Source: Aspidiotus rigidus
Taxonomy: Eukaryota; Arthropoda; Insecta; Hemiptera; Diaspididae
NCBI GenBank assembly: GCA_035079385.1
Contig: JAVHKY010000082.1
Location: 434,001-498,000, forward strand
Reading direction: 5' to 3'
Length of the DNA: 64,000 nucleotides
Shown here: one piece after another, positions 57,453 through 64,000 of the stretch
How positions within the stretch are numbered: position 1 is the stretch's first letter
Layout of the letters: each line of letters opens with the position of its first letter
Notes under the pieces: generated by a model
What the model was told of the DNA's origin: nothing
The model's input: only the letters and a program-made list of their open reading frames with translations
Database searches by the model: none
Program-made: the position numbers and the translations under genes

Positions 57453-57843
57453 CGTAGTGTACCTAATTATTCAGGTTGTTGAGGAAAGATCGAGGAATGT
57501 GTGGCGGACCATTGTGGATGCATAGTATGCGGAGTACGTATGAACCCAGCACAATACATTGAACATGTGAGGATTGTTATTACTCATAAAAATTGGAGCT
57601 GATTCAGGAAAAGTTTTGCGACAAGGGAATTTAGTTGTGATCCCATTTGAAGACCATCCGAAAAATGGTACACTTTTTCTTGGAAACGATACACATTTTT
57701 AAGAGAGCAATAAATTCTGACGCGATTTCTTCATCAACGTTTGACTCAATCATGATCTCGCATATTCAATTCATCTGATTGTTGTTATCAGTGATACTCT
57801 CGTATGAAAGCTTACGAAAGATACAAGGACGGCTGATTCAGGG

Positions 57844-58170
57844 ATGCAATATTCAAATTTTTATACTGTCAGTAATTTAAGCTTTATATTATTATCAAGA
57901 GTCAAAGACCCTGTATCTTTGTATAATTGTTGTGGTGTATATGAGCCTAAATGTGGTGAGTGCAATGTAGTCTATAGTGACCAAACTGGCCGGGTTTTAC
58001 ATTATCGCGTTCGAGAACCTTCATTAGCATGGGAAAAGGGAAAGTCCCAGCTTTCTGCGTTTGCTGACCACCAACACCATTTTGACAATAAGGATGACAT
58101 TTGCCTTCTTCATGACGTCAAAAAAAGTAGGCTGCTGAGTGCAGCCGAAGAAATTGAAATCTCCAGTTAA
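57844..58170 (+). pseudogene. PLE GIY-YIG endonuclease remnant
   Basis: The frame reads CCGVYEPKCGECNVVYSDQTGR. GVY matches the GIY strand and the CxxC linker is present (KCGEC), but the YIG strand reads YSD, losing the glycine. It continues with HYRVREPSLAWEKGKSQLSAFADHQHHFDNKDD and ends EEIEISS. This is the same endonuclease type as the inverted copy at 56.6-57.1 kb. The RT is absent. The glycine loss and the truncation make it inactive. Confidence 0.75.
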
Positions 58171-58370
58171 CGAGAAACTGCACTTGTTAAATGAGGTCAT
58201 ACTTACAGATTTTTCCATTTCATATTTGAACCAGATAGCTTCTGTACTTTTCTAAAATAATTGTTCCTACTGGTATTATTCATTTCTAAGTTAAGCATGA
58301 TGATGGTTCGAAACTAGTTGCGTCGAATAAATAATTTACGCGCACGCGTCTGTCTGTATCTTTTTCTGCC
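57890..58370 (+). mobile_element. 5'-truncated PLE 3' half (right member of a head-to-head pair)
   Basis: Plus strand: endonuclease remnant to 58170, spacer, hammerhead-like block (58293-58323) and a tail beginning CGTCGAATAAATAATTTAC. It is the inverted relative of 56595-57130. The two truncated 5' ends face each other across about 750 bases that include a MITE. Confidence 0.65.
58293..58323 (+). ncRNA. Hammerhead-like motif inactivated at C3
   Basis: Same as 56660-56690 but the core reads ATGATGA instead of CTGATGA, and stem I is AAGC instead of ACGC. C3 pairs with G8 in hammerheads, so this copy should be inactive. Confidence 0.45.
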
Positions 58371-59040
58371 CCTAAGTTTAGATGTGACAGCAAATGTAGT
58401 CCAAATTCCCATTCAAGTGTTAACATCTTTTTGGCGGATTCAACAGTATATTATCTGCAGCTATGATGGAAAAATATTCGAAAGATACTCGTCTACGCTC
58501 GGTACGTATATTTTTATTGTATATTTTTTCCGGTGGGCGACGCAATAAAAAATTTCAGTTTAGAACTAATGATAGGTGGATAAGTACAATACTATAGACG
58601 TACACCTATTTAGCTGAAGTGTTGTCTTTGATATAAACATTTATGATTACCCATTAGAATTCTAAGTAAGTATAGGATTAGAAAGTACGAAAGTAATGGA
58701 CGCTAAATTACAATTTGTTTCTCAAACACACAAGCACAGCGTACCTACTGTAACTACTGTCAACTGAACAAAATATCTCTAGGTAAATTCAATCCTCGTT
58801 CCCCGAGAAACAACTCGAGCGAGGGAAATACCGCGGTTGAACATCTCGAATTGTAGTCTGTATGTACATATTTCGACGGTTTCTCATCTCTCCTTAAAAA
58901 AGACATTTGTAATTTTTATTGTTAATCTGATATAAAATATAAGTATAAGTAGGCTATGAGTAGACTGATCGTATTCTACACACATGTCAGATTTTTCTCA
59001 AAAATGTTTGCGACATTAAGTGCCTATTATAAAAACTTTC
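58370..59040. other. Unassigned non-coding sequence
   Basis: Nothing recognised. Confidence 0.4.
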
Positions 59041-59049
59041 AAACAGGGT

Positions 59050-59130
59050 TTTCAAAATTTTCCTTCACACCGAAAGAATAAAATACAAGAAAATATCGAT
59101 ACAATGAGGTGCGTATTGAAAAAAATGTAC
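59050..59130 (+). repeat. Short dispersed repeat shared with 63415-63490
   Basis: CAAAATTTTCC, GAGAATAAAATA or GAAAGAATAAAATAC, AAAATATC and ATACAATGAGGT occur in the same order in both places. Confidence 0.55.
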
Positions 59131-59394
59131 TTATATGTATACTCGTATTTATAACTGTGGAATTTTTCATTTGTACTGAAATGCACAGTACAATCCAAGT
59201 TTTATATTTTTCTGCTCGTTTTCTTGATGTCGGTTTTCAGCATTTGGATAGCTTATTGCATCTCGCGTATAATTAATCCTAGGACTACGTATGCCCCATT
59301 TGAAAACGGCGGCTTCCGAACGAGAAATGTAGGAAATCTGTTTTATCGATCATAAGCATTGCGGTTTCGATTCCGAGAATTGAATTCAAAATTG

Positions 59395-59510
59395 GAATTC
59401 CGAAGAGTCCAAATTTTTCTCACATCTCTCCCATCATATGAAACTCAAAAGTCGAAATTTTTCAAGGTCCCCTCCGATCATATACTCGTAATAGGGCTCA
59501 ATTGATCTAA
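59395..59510. repeat. Short degenerate tandem repeat (CCYYCCATCATAT-type)
   Basis: Two units with TCTCCCATCATATGAAACTC and CCCTCCGATCATATACTC. Same family as the array at 50.93 kb. Confidence 0.4.
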
Positions 59511-59795
59511 TTTTTTTCGTTTAAAAACAACCAACCATTTTTAACAAGTTCTTGACTTTGATTTTCCACAATTCGACACGTTTTGGACGCACTGCATCCT
59601 TTTTCAGGTAATGTAAAAAACTGAACTACATATTAAAGCACAAAATTAGAAAAGATGGGGAAAAAAAAAATCAACATGAAAAGCATGACTCGGTAGGCTA
59701 AAATACCGACTATTACTAATTCACAACTATGACTTTTAAGAATAAGTAGAAAAGAACCGCGGACGTAACAATTTTTATTATAGAGTAGATAGATA

Positions 59796-60900
59796 TATGG
59801 TTGGATTCGGAACGTCGGAGCTGGTACTGCAAAACAGCTATTTTACAAAATATCCTTCATCGCACCGCCATTCGGTTTTCTCAACTCCTAGATCAAGATT
59901 AACTTCGCTCAGCTTCAGCAAACCACATATCGAAAACAATCCAACAATTACCATAAACTTCGTGACCGAAAACTTCGAAAACTACAAGATCTAACCTCAC
60001 GTAAGTCAAAAGCGATTCAATATACTGATACTTCCCATCTTGCTCCTTCCGTCGTCAATCTTTCACAGGAGCTCGTCCCTGAATCCGAGCTCCTTCTTTT
60101 TCGTCGAGGTAAAAAATTGGCTCTTCCTCCCGTCTTGAAGAAAGATAATATAAGATCCATCATCATCTCAGGTCTAGCCACGGGAATTAGAACCGATCTC
60201 CGATTAAATTCCGACCATACTCGTCACCTAATCGATCAGATGGTCGCTCAAGTTGACGAGCATCTTTCCTCTGATCTCAAATCTTCAATTTCCTTACGGC
60301 GGCGTCTACGCGAAAAGAAATTACTCATCGTTAGAGCGGATAAGGGTGAAACTTTAGTCGTCCTACCCAACTATAACTACAAAGAAAAAATTCTCGCCTT
60401 CCTCGATTCCGCTGGAGCTACAAAAATTAAGTTCAGCCTTACCCAATACGATGAAGCCGTTCGTTCAGCAATAAAAGAGTCTACACACGTCATCCAATGA
60501 AATCGTGAACATCTGTACCAAATGAACTTCGCGTTGCCTCAACTTTACGGCCAAATAAAACTGCATAAACCGTCTTACGGACACCCGATGAGGCCTGTTG
60601 TCGCCTTTTATTCAGACCCGAGCTTCAAAATGGCAAAATATCTTTCCAGCTGGTTCCGTTCCGCTGCTAACTTTACCCACGCTACGTTCTCAAAAATTCA
60701 ACAGACCTCGCTTCTCGACTTCAGGACGTCAATTTCCCTCTCGGTTTGTGGCTAATTTCCTTCGGTGTCAAGAGTATGTACACAAAAATTCCTGTTTCTC
60801 TCACCTTGGACATCATGGTCGAACATTTGGAGCAAAAGAATTTTCCTCGCGACACTATCATAGAATTTAGAAAACTAATCTCCACATGTCTTGAAAATAA
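59796..60900 (+). pseudogene. PLE N-terminal region and RT fingers/motif A
   Basis: Coding sense runs in at least three phases. From 60117 the frame reads IRTDLRLNSDHTRHLI and LLIVRADKGETLVVLP; RADKGxxxVV is the N-terminal PLE RT signature. From 60522 it reads FALPQLYGQIKLHKPS and MRPVV (the PKxHK..P.RP motif). From about 60738 it reads LISFGVKSMYTKIP, where the family has SFDVxSLYTNIP. The catalytic Asp of motif A is thus Gly. The segment ends at STCLENN near 60900, where a foreign insert begins. Frameshifts lie near 60000, 60500 and 60700. Confidence 0.8.
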
Positions 60901-60904
60901 TCTG

Positions 60905-61046
60905 TGAGATCCTTACGGATTCCTTCATACGATAATCGAAACATCTTATTGTACTGTCTTGAGAACACGATATCAACCATGGCTCGACGGCGTGAAACCC
61001 AATATGATTGACGGTTCGTTTGCGATCAAGATACACGCGATCTTGT
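60905..61046 (-). pseudogene. WD40-repeat coding fragment inserted antisense in the PLE RT
   Basis: The minus strand reads TVNHIGFHAVEPWLISCSQD and then STIRCFDYRMKESV in one open frame. This is a WD40 blade: a His in the right place, (L)ISxSQDxTIRxFD at the end, and good similarity in pattern to the WDR24 group (SGSQDG...KCFDLRxKxSV). After KES the minus strand continues GTAAGG, which could be a splice donor, so the piece may be an exon with its border. Upstream and downstream the PLE sense on the plus strand is interrupted exactly over this stretch. Parent gene named only tentatively. Confidence 0.5.
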
Positions 61047-62179
61047 TTAGAATGATGGTTTTTATTCAAGTTCCACGTTATTATCGCTCCAGGCGTTTAG
61101 GAAGGACATCTATAAATTTCCACATGGCCTCCCCATGGGAGGACCTCTTTCCGCTCACGTAGCCGACGTCTTCATGGACTGTATGGAAGCTGACATTCTA
61201 GATGAACTCGCGTCGTCCAACTCCGTTCGCTTCTGGTCTAAATACGTCGACGACATCGTTTGCATGTGGCGAGGTTCGGATGCTGACCTATAAAATTTCT
61301 CTGAAAGTCTCAACTCTTACCATTCCTCCATCTCATTCACAATTGAAGTTGGACCTCCATTATCAAGACCTCTCGATCTCCCTGGTTGAACACTTGAACA
61401 TTCTCCGAGCAGACTTTGCCATTCATCGTAAGAACACCTTCACTGGCGTCTCGATTCGTTCCACCTCACTTCATCCGATAATCCATAAAATGGCTGCCAT
61501 AAACTCCGCGATTCATAGACTTTTCTCACTTCCTCTTTCTAATCAAGCGTTTGAGTCGGAGGTTGTTAACACTGAACGCATTGCCAGGATCAATGATTTC
61601 AAGGTGGATATCCGTCTTCTCATTAGAAGGAAAAGACGTCGACGTCTACTGACCGGAACCGAACCTCCCCCCCCCCCTCTCTCTCTCGATAGCGCTCCAG
61701 AGAGACAAAAATGGGTTCGCCGTCCCTTCTTAGGCAAACCTTCCGAGGACTCGGCTGCTGAGCTTCGTCGGTTTGGTTATCATACGGGCTTCTACCCGCT
61801 TCTTACAGTCTCCAACATCACCTCCCTCAAAGATCCCATTCGTGAAATGGATAAAGCTGGTGTCTATAGAGTTTCCTGTGGTGAGTGCCCTTCCATCTAC
61901 GTTAAACGAACCGGAAGGAAGCTTGGGCAGCGGTTAAACGAACACCGCAATACAAATACAGCAGTTTAAGCTCACTGCACACAAGAAGGCCACGACCTTC
62001 AAAAACTCACCATCTCGCTTATACACCAATATAAGAAAAGCACTCTCATGAATCGCCTTGAGGAAGCTGAAGTAATCGCCACCAAAGTTCAAGAAGGCAA
62101 CCTTTTGCTCAACGATTTGGAAGCTACCTTTATTAATCCACTCGTACGTTTCATCAACCGCTTCGAGTCACCCGCCTGA
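61047..62179 (+). pseudogene. PLE RT palm, thumb and GIY-YIG endonuclease
   Basis: RT motif B' appears as HGLPMGGPLSAHVAD near 61122 and motif C as FWSKYVDDIVCMW near 61228-61266, each in different phases. The frame from 61202 becomes the main one after about 61380 and gives the linker (RRKRRRR, a run of prolines at about 61664-61676), then the endonuclease: KAGVYRVSCGECPSIYVKRTGRKLGQRL. GVY fits the GIY strand. The YIG strand reads YVK, losing the Gly. A stop lies at 61967-61969, after which the same frame goes on (AHCTQEGHD) to a stop at 62177-62179. Several breaks; inactive. Confidence 0.8.
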
Positions 62180-62231
62180 CTCATCTTACTCTCGTTTCCA
62201 TTTTCGTTTCTTGTTAGTTTTAGTTTTATAG

Positions 62232-62299
62232 TACTCTTCAATTATTAGTCCTGATGATGATCGGCTTAGATCCGTTCGAAACCGGTCGCGTTCAGAGTA
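62232..62299 (+). ncRNA. Hammerhead-ribozyme candidate of the full-length PLE
   Basis: Core CTGATGA at 62251-62257, stem II GATCGG with CCGTTC (one U-U mismatch) around CTTAGAT, GAA at 62278-62280, the palindrome ACCGGT at 62281-62286 and C at 62287 as cleavage site. An outer stem I, TACTCT at 62232-62237, pairs perfectly with AGAGTA at 62294-62299. The inner stem I is poor, and one extra T sits between core and stem II. Located about 70 bases after the endonuclease stop, as in other PLEs. Confidence 0.5.
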
Positions 62300-62389
62300 G
62301 CATTTGCATTGTACTACATCATATATCTACTCTGTAATAAAAATTGTTACGTCCGTGGTTCTTTTCTACTTATTCTTACAATACGGATC

Positions 62390-63400
62390 GTACCTGATGG
62401 AAAACTCAATAAATTTTATCACTGTTAAGATTAATTGAATATCATGTTCTTTCTTTTTTTATTTCTGTTGTAGCCACTTGGCGTAATTCGGCATTTTGTG
62501 AAAAGTCTGGTCATTTCACAAAATTGTAATATCATCAGAAGCTGTAATAAGATTTTTTACCCCGATGTGTTGGTCATTTAATAAACTGTTCATTTTATTT
62601 TTGGCCGATAGTGTACAAAGCATCTTAACGGTATGTAACCCGGTATCTTGAAAACAAGTCTTTGATGTTCTAACTGTCTTTATTGAAATACATTTAGAGT
62701 GAATCACAGTTTTTGACAAGTCAGAGATTTTTTTGTATCAGTGAGAGAAGGTGTTGTAAAAAGTACTGGGGTTTGGGGTTTCTCGAAATGTCATTGTAAA
62801 TTACCCGTTGAATATTTGATGTCCCCCTGCCAGAAACACCGCACCAGAATTATGTCCCTATTATGTACGTACAAAATATCCCCATTTCCCCCTTGAGACT
62901 TTCAATGGATGTTAAAAAGTTATATGCCGTCAAATGTTCAACGGGAGCCGTCCCTCACCTTGTGCCAAACTAATAGCGATGCGCTCATTTTAGGAAAGGC
63001 TTTTATCGTGTAACAGTCGCTGTTATAATACTTCTTCCTTTGAAAATATGTATGTAAATAAGAAAAATACGTACTGACAAAGGTTTTTGATGTGCTATCT
63101 TTAGCGCAAAAAAAAAAAAAAAAACCATTCTATGACGATGTAAATTTAAAAAATCCGCATCTAATGGATTTTCAACATGCTTTCTTCAGCAAAACAAAAA
63201 AAAAATCATCTTCCCATAAACAATAAATTTTCTAGAAGGACCGAAATTTGAACTATAGGGGTGTCCAATTTTAAATTTTCCATTCGAATAGCAGTTCATG
63301 AAATGACTAAATTTGGTCACTTCACGTAATGCTCTCGTTACATCATTTGACTAATGTTGAATGTTTCACGAAATTACCAAAAAACGCGTACAGTACGAAA
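62390..63400. other. Unassigned non-coding sequence
   Basis: Nothing recognised apart from a poly(A) run near 63108-63123. Confidence 0.4.
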
Positions 63401-63414
63401 TCTTCATTACCGCA

Positions 63415-63490
63415 TCTTTCAAAATTTTCCTCCATACCGAGAGAATAAAATATATGAAAATATCCATACAATGAGGTATGTATTGAAAAA
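63415..63490 (+). repeat. Short dispersed repeat shared with 59050-59130
   Basis: Same ordered words as the copy at 59050, with about 85 percent identity by eye. Confidence 0.55.
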
Positions 63491-63579
63491 ACACACTCAC
63501 GCAGTCGCGTGAGTAGTACACGACTTTTCTTCTCACAATGCAAATATCATTGAGAGAGTCACTTCTTCTCTTTAGATTG

Positions 63580-63960
63580 AATACCAATGACCTGTCAATC
63601 AAGCCAAATATTTGTGGAATGAACAATAAAACTCAGTTTATAAATTTTATCACTATAACGTCACATCAATTGATAACAGAGTAAAAATACCTATAATCCA
63701 ATAAGAAAACCTGAATTTTGTTTTAATTTAGGCTAGGAGTCATCCGAAACCTACGAAATGTCTCCAAAAAATTCACTCCCTCTCCCCCTGTCCACATTTG
63801 CTACAGGACTATTACAGTTGTTTCTGCGACCTTTGCAAATTGATATTTCAATAACTCCCAATATGATTAACCGTAACCTACAGAAATCGTATTAAGTCAA
63901 TTTAAAACGCGATGAGGAATTACTATCAATTAATCGTCGAAACAATTGTTGGTACTCATC
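63580..63960 (+). repeat. Dispersed repeat family R26, copy 3 (uninterrupted)
   Basis: This copy joins without interruption the two parts seen at 39838-40108 and 41338-41450. It therefore serves as the reference for the insertion in copy 2. No coding. Confidence 0.65.
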
Positions 63961-64000
63961 TTAGGATATGAGACTATAACTTATCTAGGTCTCGAAAAAC

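Larger units (their letters stand above)
59738..62381 (+). mobile_element. Near full-length Penelope-like element with an inverted tail at its 5' end
   Basis: The left 58 bases (59738-59795) are the complement of the right end (62325-62381), for example AATAAGTAGAAAAGAACC against its complement. Between them the plus strand carries N-terminal PLE sequence, RT, GIY-YIG endonuclease, a hammerhead (62251-62287) and a tail. PLEs copy themselves by nicking DNA with the endonuclease and priming the RT there. Copies with an inverted partial end are a known PLE habit. The coding region is broken by frameshifts, a lost catalytic Asp and an inserted segment, so it is dead. Confidence 0.85.

Overview
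The window looks like intergenic or heterochromatic DNA from an animal, most probably an arthropod. It is AT-rich and full of microsatellites and poly(A) tracts. I found no intact host gene. Almost all recognisable coding sequence belongs to transposable elements: BEL/Pao LTR, Jockey-like, CR1-like and R4/Dong-like non-LTR elements, many Penelope-like elements (PLEs), a Crypton-type tyrosine-recombinase element, and several foldback or MITE-like elements. The arthropod call is an inference from this repertoire.

Layout. 0-1.3 kb: stacked fragments of non-LTR elements (a Jockey-like ORF2 tail with poly(A), an RT scrap, a Gag scrap). 1.3-8 kb: mostly unexplained non-coding DNA with one foldback repeat and a CpG-rich stretch near 7 kb. 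8-11 kb: minus-strand PLE debris (RT at 8.05-8.53 kb, GIY-YIG endonuclease at 10.4-10.85 kb, two 3' ends). 11-14.2 kb: scraps of a Cys-rich domain and of a non-LTR RT, then a dispersed repeat carrying a (CT)n tract of about 440 bp. 14.84-21.12 kb: a complete but inactivated BEL/Pao element with two LTRs and a perfect 5-bp target duplication, itself hit twice by the same 224-bp MITE. 21.4-22.6 kb: PLE 3' ends with hammerhead-like motifs. 29.2-32.2 kb: a minus-strand CR1-like LINE and two plus-strand R4/Dong-like LINE tails, all abutting (AAT)n tracts. 36.9-46.7 kb: dispersed repeats, a 540-bp near-perfect hairpin, and a 2.68-kb element with 33-bp identical terminal inverted repeats around an open three-exon tyrosine recombinase gene (43.06-45.74 kb). 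This element lies inside a larger inverted repeat of about 7.9 kb. 48.2-49.6 kb: a TIR element of about 1.43 kb. 50.9-53 kb: degenerate tandem arrays. 53.7-62.4 kb: three PLE structures, the last a near full-length copy (59.74-62.38 kb) with an inverted tail at its 5' end and an antisense WD40-like insert. 62.4-64 kb: dispersed repeats.

Two things stand out. First, the tyrosine-recombinase element has every catalytic position expected of the family, two short GT-AG introns, no stop codon, and terminal inverted repeats that Cryptons are not usually described as having. Second, at least a dozen hammerhead-ribozyme-like motifs sit at PLE 3' ends. Across subfamilies the stem III segment changes sequence but stays self-complementary in most of them. 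Several lie inside inverted repeats that look like non-autonomous PLE derivatives. Hammerheads in PLEs are established knowledge; the arrangements described here are read from this sequence.
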